The notes below the pieces were generated by a model. It ran no database searches, had not been told where the DNA came from, and saw nothing but the letters and a program-made list of their open reading frames with translations. Both the position numbers and the translations under genes were made by a program. Shown here piece by piece: positions 8,578-15,764 of a stretch of 21,326 nt of DNA. The first letter of the stretch is position 1. Each line of letters starts with the position of its first letter. The stretch is from an uncultured bacterium (GTDB taxonomy: Bacteria; Bacteroidota; Ignavibacteria; Ignavibacteriales; Melioribacteraceae), in assembly GCA_937936675.1 (NCBI GenBank), contig CALDDL010000164.1, forward strand, positions 1 to 21,326, in the 5' to 3' direction.

Positions 8578-9818
8578 AAGGTAATATTATAGCTGGATTA
8601 GATTTAGGAACAACAAAAGTTTGTGCTGTAATTGCAGAGCAGACAGAAAACTCTGTAAATATATTAGGATTTGGTGTCGCTCCATCTGAAGGAATGAATA
8701 GAGGATTAGTTGCTAATATCTCTAAAACTGCAGAATCAATTAAATCGGCAATTGATATTGCCACAAATATTGCCGGAATAGGAATAAGTGAGCTTAATGT
8801 AGGTGTTGCCGGTGAGCATATTCAAAGTCTTAGACACAGGAATTACGTAACAATTTCCAATTTGGAAAAAGAAGTTACACCGGGTGATTTAGAAAGACTG
8901 AATAATGATGTAAAAACTATAAGAATACCTTCGGATCAACAGATATTACACATCATACCTGAAGAATTTTTTGTTGATAATCAGGGAGGTATTGAAGACC
9001 CAATTGGAATGGCTGGCTCTAAGCTCGAAGCAGTCAATCATGTTGTATTAGCTTCAATTCCGGCGATGCAAAATATTAGAAAATCAGTGGAGAGAGCCGG
9101 ATATTCGATTAAAGAATATATTCTTCAACCTATTGCTTCATCTATGTCGGTGCTTGATGAAAACGAGAAAGATCTGGGAGTAGTACTTATAGATATAGGC
9201 GGCGGAACTACTGACGTAGCTATATTCCATAATAAGAGTATAAAACATACTAAAGTTATTGGGATAGCCGGCAATAAGGTTACAAATGATATAAGAGAAT
9301 CTTTAGGAATAGTTACTTCAGAAGCAGAGAAATTAAAACGCGAACATGGATATGCATTTGAGGGTGCAATAATTAAGGAAGAAGATATTTATATCAAGGG
9401 AGTTGGTGCAAGAGGGGACGTTAAGATACCGCTTACTCTTTTAACACAAATTATAAGTCTCAGAATGAGAGAGTTATTTTCAATTGTCGATAATGAAATT
9501 CGTCAATCAGGATTTAGAAATAAAATTAAAGCAGGTATTGTATTAACCGGGGGTGGCTCTTTATTAAATGGATGCACTGATTTAGCTGAGGAAGTTTTCG
9601 GGATGCATGCTAGAATAGGTGTACCTGGCGGTTTCGGAGAAGGATTATTAAGCGAAATCGAAAGCCCGGAATTTGCAACTGTTGCAGGATTAATAAAAAA
9701 TTTACCCGGTTCAGCTTTGGACAAAAACGATATTAACACAAAACAAAAAAAATCTAAAAACAAAATAAAAGGTCCATCTGTATTTAGAAAGTTTTTAGAA
9801 TTTTTTGAAGGATTATAA
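8574..9818 (+). CDS. ftsA: Cell division protein FtsA
   Basis: This 414-residue actin-fold ATPase tethers FtsZ filaments to the inner membrane and helps recruit later division proteins. Phosphate-1 motif GLDLGTTK is at 8-15, followed by the FtsA-specific 1C domain (about 80-165). Phosphate-2 motif DIGGGTTD is at 207-214 and the adenosine motif TGGGS at 325-329. A lysine-rich linker (about 383-400) leads to a C-terminal amphipathic helix, PSVFRKFLEFFEGL (401-414), the membrane-targeting sequence of the family. Length and all nucleotide motifs are intact. The start overlaps the ftsQ stop (ATGA) and a GGAG precedes it. A 24-base gap holding a strong ribosome binding site separates it from ftsZ. 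Confidence 0.96.
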   Translation: MKGNIIAGLDLGTTKVCAVIAEQTENSVNILGFGVAPSEGMNRGLVANISKTAESIKSAIDIATNIAGIGISELNVGVAGEHIQSLRHRNYVTISNLEKEVTPGDLERLNNDVKTIRIPSDQQILHIIPEEFFVDNQGGIEDPIGMAGSKLEAVNHVVLASIPAMQNIRKSVERAGYSIKEYILQPIASSMSVLDENEKDLGVVLIDIGGGTTDVAIFHNKSIKHTKVIGIAGNKVTNDIRESLGIVTSEAEKLKREHGYAFEGAIIKEEDIYIKGVGARGDVKIPLTLLTQIISLRMRELFSIVDNEIRQSGFRNKIKAGIVLTGGGSLLNGCTDLAEEVFGMHARIGVPGGFGEGLLSEIESPEFATVAGLIKNLPGSALDKNDINTKQKKSKNKIKGPSVFRKFLEFFEGL

Positions 9819-9831
9819 AAAAAACCACAAC

Positions 9832-9838
9832 AAGGAGG
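9832..9838 (+). promoter_or_regulatory. Strong ribosome binding site of ftsZ
   Basis: AAGGAGG is a near-perfect Shine-Dalgarno sequence, 4 bases before the ATG at 9843. It is the best in the window and fits the high FtsZ level cells need. It also fixes the ftsZ start at 9843 rather than at an internal codon nearer the conserved fold. Confidence 0.8.
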
Positions 9839-9842
9839 ATTT

Positions 9843-11102
9843 ATGTCGGACTTATACGAATCCACAAAAAGAAACAGATTTATACAATTAGATAAGGGAG
9901 GTAAAAAATTGAGTGCATCATTAAGAGTAGTAGGAGTAGGCGGCGGCGGTTGTAATGCCATCGAAAGTATGATCAAACGCGGACTTTCGGGCGTTGATTA
10001 TATTGCAATAAATACTGATGCACAAGTGCTGGATGTAAATAGTGCAGGCACAAAAATACAGCTCGGTTCTAATATTACACGCGGACTCGGTGCAGGAGCA
10101 GATCCGCAGGTTGGTAAAAAATCTGCAGAAGAAGACAGAGAAAAATTAGAAGACGCACTTGCCGGAAGCGATATGGTATTTATAACAGCCGGAATGGGTG
10201 GAGGTACCGGAACAGGTGCAGCTCCAATTGTTGCTGCCGCTGCAAAGAGTATCGGTGCTTTAGTTATCGGTATTGTTACCAAACCATTTAAATGGGAAGG
10301 TAAAAAAAGAATGAAAAATGCCGAAGAAGGAATCGCTGAATTAAAACAATTTGTTGATAGTTTAATCGTTATTCCAAATGAAAGAATCCTAGGCATTATG
10401 GATAAAGGAGTTTCAGCTCAATCTGCATTTGATAAGCCAAATGAAGTTCTATATGAAGCTACTCGAGGCATATCAGATATAATTACAATTCAGGGATTAA
10501 TAAATGTGGATTTCGCAGATGTTCGTTCAGTAATGAAAGCAAGCGGAGACGCATTGATGGGTTGTGGAAATGCTAGCGGAGAAAACCGAGCAACAGAAGC
10601 TGCTCAAAAAGCAATTTCTTCTCCATTATTAGAGGGTGTTTCTATTAAAGGGGCAAAAAATGTTTTAATTAATATTTCCGGATCTGCTTCTGTTACTATG
10701 CAGGAAATTGATGAAGGAAATAGAATTATTCAAGAAGCTGCAGGCGAAGAAGCCAATATTATTTTTGGTTACGTAAATAAAGAAGAGCTTAATGAATATA
10801 TCTCTTATACCGTAATTGCAACGGGTTTTGAACAAAAAGCTATGGGAAAAATTAACGTTGAAAAGCAGCAAGCAAAACAAAATGCTGCAACGGGAACCCA
10901 TGGCGGATATCCTAGAAACTTATTTGAAAGTAGTAATACTAATTATGACGTAAATGATCTCGATATCCCAACTATTATAAGAGTTCAAGGTAATATTGAG
11001 AATAAAACTTCAATAGCTGATAATACTTATAAAGAAGAAAGAAGGACAAATAAACCAAAAGATGACGACAGTTCCACATTTTTAAGAAAAATAATGGACT
11101 AA
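9843..11102 (+). CDS. ftsZ: Cell division GTPase FtsZ
   Basis: This 419-residue tubulin homologue forms the Z ring that organises septation. A 26-residue N-terminal extension precedes the GTPase domain, which starts LRVVGVGGGGCNAI (27-40). The tubulin signature GGGTGTG is at 119-125 and the T7 synergy loop NVDFADVRS at 221-229, with Asp 224 and 227, so GTP binding and hydrolysis residues look intact. A variable linker (about 335-370) leads to a conserved C-terminal peptide, DLDIPTIIR (372-380), which in the family binds FtsA and other partners. Unusually, about 39 further residues follow, ending SSTFLRKIMD, which itself resembles a partner-binding tail. The start is fixed by the strong ribosome binding site. 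It is the last gene of the dcw cluster, with a terminator downstream. Confidence 0.97.
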   Translation: MSDLYESTKRNRFIQLDKGGKKLSASLRVVGVGGGGCNAIESMIKRGLSGVDYIAINTDAQVLDVNSAGTKIQLGSNITRGLGAGADPQVGKKSAEEDREKLEDALAGSDMVFITAGMGGGTGTGAAPIVAAAAKSIGALVIGIVTKPFKWEGKKRMKNAEEGIAELKQFVDSLIVIPNERILGIMDKGVSAQSAFDKPNEVLYEATRGISDIITIQGLINVDFADVRSVMKASGDALMGCGNASGENRATEAAQKAISSPLLEGVSIKGAKNVLINISGSASVTMQEIDEGNRIIQEAAGEEANIIFGYVNKEELNEYISYTVIATGFEQKAMGKINVEKQQAKQNAATGTHGGYPRNLFESSNTNYDVNDLDIPTIIRVQGNIENKTSIADNTYKEERRTNKPKDDDSSTFLRKIMD

Positions 11103-11128
11103 TAGATTTATATATATTGTTGTAATTT

Positions 11129-11197
11129 GGGCTGTAAAATGTTTCCCCTTGTTGTGGTGCAGGGTAGAATCCGGAAACTTTTACAGCCCTTTTTTTT
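11129..11197 (+). terminator. Intrinsic terminator after ftsZ
   Basis: GGGCTGTAAAA and GTTTCC (11129-11146) pair with GGAAAC and TTTTACAGCCC (11173-11189), giving 17 base pairs with a single bulged T at 11140. Eight T residues (11190-11197) follow at once. The 26-base apex can form a second stem, CCTTG (11147-11151) with CAGGG (11160-11164), around an 8-base loop. There is no A-run on the 5' side, so it should act only on rightward transcription. It ends the dcw transcript and isolates it from the polysaccharide genes. The bases between the ftsZ stop and 11128 show nothing else. Confidence 0.9.
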
Positions 11198-11233
11198 ACC
11201 TATTTCTTTATTTTTTATCTTTGATAGAATTTG

Positions 11234-11241
11234 TAACTTTG
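11234..11241 (+). promoter_or_regulatory. Candidate promoter (Bacteroidota-type -7 box) for the polysaccharide operon
   Basis: TAACTTTG matches the TAnnTTTG -7 consensus known from Bacteroidota primary sigma factor promoters. It lies just after the ftsZ terminator and about 13 bases before the first possible start codon of the next gene. A -33 TTTG box at the expected distance is not clear: the region there is only T-rich, and a TTTG at 11220-11223 is too close. In an AT-rich spacer a chance match is possible, but some promoter must lie here because transcription is terminated just upstream. Confidence 0.4.
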
Positions 11242-11253
11242 TTTCTTGAATAA

Positions 11254-12006
11254 ATGTGTATGAATATGAAAAAACTAATAATAGCAGTTATTATATATTT
11301 CTCTATTTCTCCGAATATTAATGCGCAGGAATATGATCAGGTGGGTCTTGTATCTCGATTCGGTATTTCTGTGGGAGTATTTCCAGTTTGGGTTTTTCCT
11401 GATTTAGGTCCGATTAATAACGAAATCTCAAAAATGGGTCTGAATAATCTATCGTCCAATGTTTTTACTCTTGGCGGAGGTGGTTATGCCTATATTATGC
11501 TTGTTGATAATCTTCGCTTAGGCGGAATAGGTTTCGGCGGTTCCACTTCAGAAAAAAAATTAGTTAATGGATTTGATAAAGAAGTAGAATATAGTTATGG
11601 CTTAGGCGGACTAACGGTTGAATATACTCTTCCTACAAATATAAATAGATTTGCATTTTCGGTCGGAGCTATTATCGGTGCCGGAAGTGCTGAAATAGAT
11701 ATTTACCAAAATAAGAGGGAATTGCCTTGGGATGACGTTTGGAATGAAGTCCAGCAAAACGGGAAGAAAACAGATAACATAAATCGTAAATTAAAAAATT
11801 CATTTTTTACTTTAGCTCCTACGTTAAATGTAGATATAGCTGTTACTCGTTTTATGGCTTTGAGATTAGGCGGCGGATATATTTATACTTTTAATAAAGA
11901 TTGGAAAGCAGATAACGATATTGACGTTAAAGGTGTACCTTCGGGATTAAATAGCGATACATTTTTTATTCAAGCCGGATTATTATTCGGATTTTTTACA
12001 TTCTAA
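11254..12006 (+). CDS. Putative outer-membrane beta-barrel protein, function unknown
   Basis: The protein has up to 250 residues with an N-terminal signal peptide (KKLIIAVIIYFSISPNINAQ, residues 6-25; likely cleavage after AQ) and no lipobox cysteine. The mature part alternates aromatic or hydrophobic and small residues with many glycines (GGGGYAY, RLGGIGFGGS, YGLGGLTVEY, ALRLGGGYIY) and ends LLFGFFTF. A terminal Phe on a final amphipathic strand is the usual signal for outer-membrane insertion by the BAM machinery. No specific family is recognised. The start could be 11254, 11260 or 11266; none has a Shine-Dalgarno, and 11266 gives the most typical signal peptide (MKKL). It is the first gene after the ftsZ terminator and lies 14 bases before rfbB, so it probably heads the polysaccharide operon, though a link to export is only inferred. 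Confidence 0.75.
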   Translation: MCMNMKKLIIAVIIYFSISPNINAQEYDQVGLVSRFGISVGVFPVWVFPDLGPINNEISKMGLNNLSSNVFTLGGGGYAYIMLVDNLRLGGIGFGGSTSEKKLVNGFDKEVEYSYGLGGLTVEYTLPTNINRFAFSVGAIIGAGSAEIDIYQNKRELPWDDVWNEVQQNGKKTDNINRKLKNSFFTLAPTLNVDIAVTRFMALRLGGGYIYTFNKDWKADNDIDVKGVPSGLNSDTFFIQAGLLFGFFTF

Positions 12007-12020
12007 AACAGAAAATTAAT

Positions 12021-13034
12021 ATGAAAAATATCTTAGTTACGGGCGGTGCCGGATTCATTGGCAGTAATTATATCAATTATGTTCTAAATAAGAGAGATGA
12101 TATCTTCATTGTTAATCTTGATAAGCTTACTTATGCAGGCAATCTTGAAAACTTAAAATCAATTGAGAACAATAGGAACTATACATTTGTAAAAGGTGAT
12201 ATTGTTAATGGCGAATTAGTCGATTATCTCTTTAGAAAATACAATATCGAGTATGTGGTGAATTTTGCAGCCGAATCTCACGTAGATAGAAGCATTCTTG
12301 GTTCGGAAGTGTTTTATCAATCGAATGTAATTGGGACTAATGTACTCTTAGAAGCAGGGAAAAGATTTGGAATTAAAAAGTTTTTACAGGTTTCAACCGA
12401 TGAAGTCTATGGAAGCCTTGGTCCTGAAGGTCTATTCACCGAAGAGAATCAGATTGTTCCTAATAGTCCTTATTCATCTAGTAAGGCTGCTGCGGATCTG
12501 ATGGCACTTTCTTTTTATCATACTCATGGAATGCCGGTTGTAATTACACGCTGCTCAAATAATTATGGACCATATCAATTTCCTGAAAAATTAATCCCTT
12601 TGATGATCATAAATATCTTGAACGACAAAAAATTACCAGTATATGGAGATGGACTTAATGTTAGAGATTGGATATACGTATTAGATCATAATAAGGCAGT
12701 TGATTTAGTTCTTGAAAACGGGAAAATCGGCAATGTTTATAATATTGGTGCAAGCCAAGAAATGAAAAATATTGAAATCGTAAAACTAATACTAAATATT
12801 CTTGGGAAAGATGAATCATTGATTGAATACGTAAAAGATAGACCTGGGCATGATAGACGATATGCAATCGATTCATCTAAAATTCAGAATGAACTCGGAT
12901 GGACTCCGGACTATAAATTTGAGCAGGCAATTCAAGATACCGTAAAATGGTATGTAGAAAATAAAAATTGGTGGGAGAGAATTATCTCGGGCGATTACCA
13001 AAAGTATTACGCAAATCTATATGGAAACAAATAA
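12021..13034 (+). CDS. rfbB: dTDP-glucose 4,6-dehydratase
   Basis: This 337-residue short-chain dehydrogenase/reductase converts dTDP-glucose to dTDP-4-keto-6-deoxyglucose, the branch point for dTDP-rhamnose and other deoxysugars. NAD-binding TGGAGFIGSNY (7-17) is followed by NFAAESHVDRS (81-91), the STDEVYG catalytic segment (125-131; Asp and Glu are the acid and base residues of the family), the YSSSK catalytic Tyr-Lys (151-155) and NNYGPYQFPEK (180-190), all RmlB hallmarks that separate it from UDP-sugar epimerases. Length is normal. The partner genes rfbA, rfbC and rfbD are not in the window and may lie further along or elsewhere. Its place ahead of the export genes suggests the polymer contains a 6-deoxyhexose derivative. 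Confidence 0.93.
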   Translation: MKNILVTGGAGFIGSNYINYVLNKRDDIFIVNLDKLTYAGNLENLKSIENNRNYTFVKGDIVNGELVDYLFRKYNIEYVVNFAAESHVDRSILGSEVFYQSNVIGTNVLLEAGKRFGIKKFLQVSTDEVYGSLGPEGLFTEENQIVPNSPYSSSKAAADLMALSFYHTHGMPVVITRCSNNYGPYQFPEKLIPLMIINILNDKKLPVYGDGLNVRDWIYVLDHNKAVDLVLENGKIGNVYNIGASQEMKNIEIVKLILNILGKDESLIEYVKDRPGHDRRYAIDSSKIQNELGWTPDYKFEQAIQDTVKWYVENKNWWERIISGDYQKYYANLYGNK

Positions 13035-13058
13035 AAAATTATTAATAAAAGAGTGAAA

Positions 13059-14498
13059 ATGAAAAAGATTCTAATCTTATTTTTGATATTAACAGCCTTA
13101 GGCACACTTAATGCACAGGATGAAAAAGACCTTTATAAACAGCTTACATCATCAAATATGCTTCAAGCAATCTCGGTAACAGTTGGTGGTGATTTTATTG
13201 TTAATGGTTCTTTCGGAGCTATGGCTGCTCAAAGAGTAGATAATTTTATTACTCAATTAGCTATGCAATTTCAAAAAGAAAGTTCAATCACTGTTAATGC
13301 CGTTCCTTCGGAAGATGATAAAACAAAGGAAATAAAAACTTTTCCACTTAGAGATATTACATTAAAAAGGGCAAATGGAACTAAATTAAATGTCGATTTA
13401 TTGAAATTCAGAATGACAGGAGACTTTAAATATAATCCTTTCCTTATGAACGACGACGTAATAATCTTTCCTAACTATAATAAAATTAATAATTATGTTG
13501 AAATTATCGGAGGGGTTAATAAACCAACATCTTTTCAATTTGTAGAAGGGGATAAATTATCAGATGCAATTCTTTTTGCAGGAGGATTAAATTTAGCTTA
13601 TGAAAATATGACAACTGCTGAAGTATCAAGAATTAAGTCTGATGGAAGTGAAGAAATAATCAGCGTCCCTCTAAATTCGGATTTCAATTTACAAAGAGGA
13701 GATAGAATAAAAGTTCAATTCTCAGAAAATTATAAACAAAGTTATAAGATTTTAGTTCTTGGAGAAGTTATAACTCCCGGATATCAATTTGTGATTAAAG
13801 ATGGTACTCCATTGAAAACTGTAATTGAAAAAGCAGGAGGTTTTCAAGAAAATGCAGACCTTAAAAATGCTATTATTATAAGATATAATTCCGGTGTGAA
13901 TAAAATTATTTCAGATTTTGTTAATCTACATGGTAAAAAGGAAAATAAAGATCTATTAAAACTATTAATCAGTGATCGGCAGGAATTAACATCAATGAAT
14001 CGCCTTTCAAATCTTACAGAAGAAGATTCATTTTATTTCTTTATTGATAACTATTTGAGAATTACAAAGGAAGAAAAATTAGCGGATTTCACACAACTTA
14101 CTGATCCAAATTCAGAGGCATCAAAATTTTTAATTAAAGATGGTGATTTAATTATTGTTCCGCAATTTTTAAATAAAGTATATGTTTTTGGTCAAGTACC
14201 TAATCCCGGATATATCGAATATAATAACGATAAAGACTTAACTTATTATGTAGATAAGTCAGGTGGACTCACAGAAAATTCAAAAGATTACGATGAAGTG
14301 ATTTTAATAAAAGGAGATTCTCGAGAATGGATTACGGGAGATAATGCCAAAGGAAAAATTGAACCCGGTGATTTTGTATATGTACCAAAAGACCCACCTC
14401 GTACTTTTTCTTGGTATCTCAATAGAGTTAGTTTAAGTGCCGGTATTATTGGAAGTGTTGCTACTGTGATATTATTAATTAATCAATTTGGAAAATAA
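13059..14498 (+). CDS. SLBB-domain polysaccharide export protein (Wza-like, non-canonical)
   Basis: This 479-residue secreted protein is probably the outer-membrane or periplasmic channel part of polysaccharide export. It has a signal peptide (MKKILILFLILTALGTLNAQ) with no lipobox Cys. A region at 40-70 (TVGGDFIVNGSFGAM) recalls only the second half of the polysaccharide-export (PES) domain. Three SLBB-like units follow: VEIIGGVNKPTSFQF (147-161), ILVLGEVITPGYQFV (231-245) and VYVFGQVPNPGYIEY (374-388), each trailed by a helix and AGG or SGG. Residues 456-476 form a hydrophobic helix near the C-terminus. The frame also opens at GTG 13053; I prefer ATG 13059, which has AAAAGAG just before it. 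The gene lies 18 bases before wzz. The lack of a full PES domain and of lipidation sets it apart from classical Wza. Confidence 0.82.
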   Translation: MKKILILFLILTALGTLNAQDEKDLYKQLTSSNMLQAISVTVGGDFIVNGSFGAMAAQRVDNFITQLAMQFQKESSITVNAVPSEDDKTKEIKTFPLRDITLKRANGTKLNVDLLKFRMTGDFKYNPFLMNDDVIIFPNYNKINNYVEIIGGVNKPTSFQFVEGDKLSDAILFAGGLNLAYENMTTAEVSRIKSDGSEEIISVPLNSDFNLQRGDRIKVQFSENYKQSYKILVLGEVITPGYQFVIKDGTPLKTVIEKAGGFQENADLKNAIIIRYNSGVNKIISDFVNLHGKKENKDLLKLLISDRQELTSMNRLSNLTEEDSFYFFIDNYLRITKEEKLADFTQLTDPNSEASKFLIKDGDLIIVPQFLNKVYVFGQVPNPGYIEYNNDKDLTYYVDKSGGLTENSKDYDEVILIKGDSREWITGDNAKGKIEPGDFVYVPKDPPRTFSWYLNRVSLSAGIIGSVATVILLINQFGK

Positions 14499-14516
14499 TT
14501 TAGGTTTATATTCGGA

Positions 14517-15764
14517 ATGGATATTATCAAAAGCGAAACAAATAAAAAAGACTTAGTTGGAAATAATTTTGTTAAATTTATTACCGATACAGTAAGATTC
14601 CGTTGGTTAATATTTTGGATTGTCATTGTGATCACTGGTGGAGCAATATTATATGCTTTATTAGCACCCAAGTGGTATAAATCTACAGCATCCGTCTTAC
14701 CATCAGAAAAAACCGATCTACTTTCATCGATATCAGGTTTATCTAATCTCGCTAAAGGTTTCTCTGCAAGTAAGGGACTAGCTGCATTGACAGGAAAAAA
14801 CTCTGAATCAGATCGTTATATGGCAATATTAATGAGTGCTACCTTAACCGATGAGATTATAAAGAAATTTGAGCTGCGTAAAGAATATGATATGGAAGAT
14901 GACTATTATGAAAAAGTTGTAAAAGAGTGGAATTCAAATGTAGAACTTGAAATTATGGAAGAGGGAAATTTATCTATAACAGTTTTTTCAAAAGGTGCAC
15001 AAAAAGCTGCTGATATTGCTAATTATATGATTGATCGACTAAATGAGATTAACACTGAATTAAGTGTTTCAAATGCAAAAGCAAATAGCCAATTCGTAGA
15101 AAAAAGATATCTCCAAAATTTGAATGATATCAATGAGTATGAAGACTCGATGAAAAAGTTCCAAATGAAATATGGTGTTGTTGCAGTACCCGAACAGATC
15201 GAGGCAACAGTAAAATCGATGTCTGAAATTTATCTTGAGTATTATAAAAAAGAAGTTGCGTTTAATGTCCTATCTAAGACTTATGGAAAAGATCACCCTT
15301 TGGTATTAGGTTCCAAAGTAGAATTATCAGAGCTTGAAAAGAAAATAGATGATCTAAATAATGGAAATGATTCTTTTCAAAAAGATGTAAAATTATTTAT
15401 TCCTTTTAAGGAAGCTCCTGCCTTAGGAAATGAATATTTGAAAATTTATAGAAATTTAGAAATACAATACAAAATTTTAGAATTTGTTCAGCCGCTTTAT
15501 GAACAGGCAAAAATTGAAGAAGTAAGAAATACTCCTAGTGTAATAGTTTTAGATAAAGCTCATCCGGCAGATAGAAAATCGAAACCAAAAGGTACAATTT
15601 ATGGCGCAGTTGGTTTAGTAGTATCATTATTGCTTGGCTACTTTATTACGTACTTAATTATATTTTTTGAAAAAATGAAAAAGAATAATAGAGAAGACTA
15701 TAATTATATAGTCGGATCATTGAAAAAAGATTTTAGAATAAAATCAAAATCGGATTCTATTTAA
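14517..15764 (+). CDS. Wzz-type chain-length determinant / polysaccharide co-polymerase
   Basis: This 415-residue inner-membrane protein of the PCP family regulates polymer chain length and bridges polymerase and exporter. It has a cytoplasmic N-terminus, a first membrane helix (about 28-50) followed by PKWYKSTASVLPSE, the usual Wzz entry to the periplasm, and then a long charged, helical, coiled-coil-prone periplasmic region (about 100-340). The proline-rich AHPADRKSKPKG leads into a second helix (about 359-383), and a short basic tail follows. No Walker motifs or tyrosine cluster are present, so this is not a Wzc-type kinase fusion. The stop overlaps the wzx start (TAATG). The Shine-Dalgarno is weak. 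Confidence 0.9.
   Translation: MDIIKSETNKKDLVGNNFVKFITDTVRFRWLIFWIVIVITGGAILYALLAPKWYKSTASVLPSEKTDLLSSISGLSNLAKGFSASKGLAALTGKNSESDRYMAILMSATLTDEIIKKFELRKEYDMEDDYYEKVVKEWNSNVELEIMEEGNLSITVFSKGAQKAADIANYMIDRLNEINTELSVSNAKANSQFVEKRYLQNLNDINEYEDSMKKFQMKYGVVAVPEQIEATVKSMSEIYLEYYKKEVAFNVLSKTYGKDHPLVLGSKVELSELEKKIDDLNNGNDSFQKDVKLFIPFKEAPALGNEYLKIYRNLEIQYKILEFVQPLYEQAKIEEVRNTPSVIVLDKAHPADRKSKPKGTIYGAVGLVVSLLLGYFITYLIIFFEKMKKNNREDYNYIVGSLKKDFRIKSKSDSI

Noticed and set aside
9909..9911. Internal TTG as an alternative ftsZ start, nearer the conserved GTPase fold
   Set aside because: A near-perfect Shine-Dalgarno precedes ATG 9843 and none precedes the TTG.
9503..10396. Two long minus-strand open frames (9503-9976 and 9998-10396) opposite ftsA and ftsZ
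   Set aside because: They are Pro, Ala and Ser-rich translations of the antisense of conserved coding sequence, without ribosome binding sites or recognisable domains; the + strand genes explain the region fully.
11220..11223. TTTG as the -33 box of the candidate promoter
   Set aside because: It ends only 10 bases before the TAACTTTG box, about half the expected spacing.
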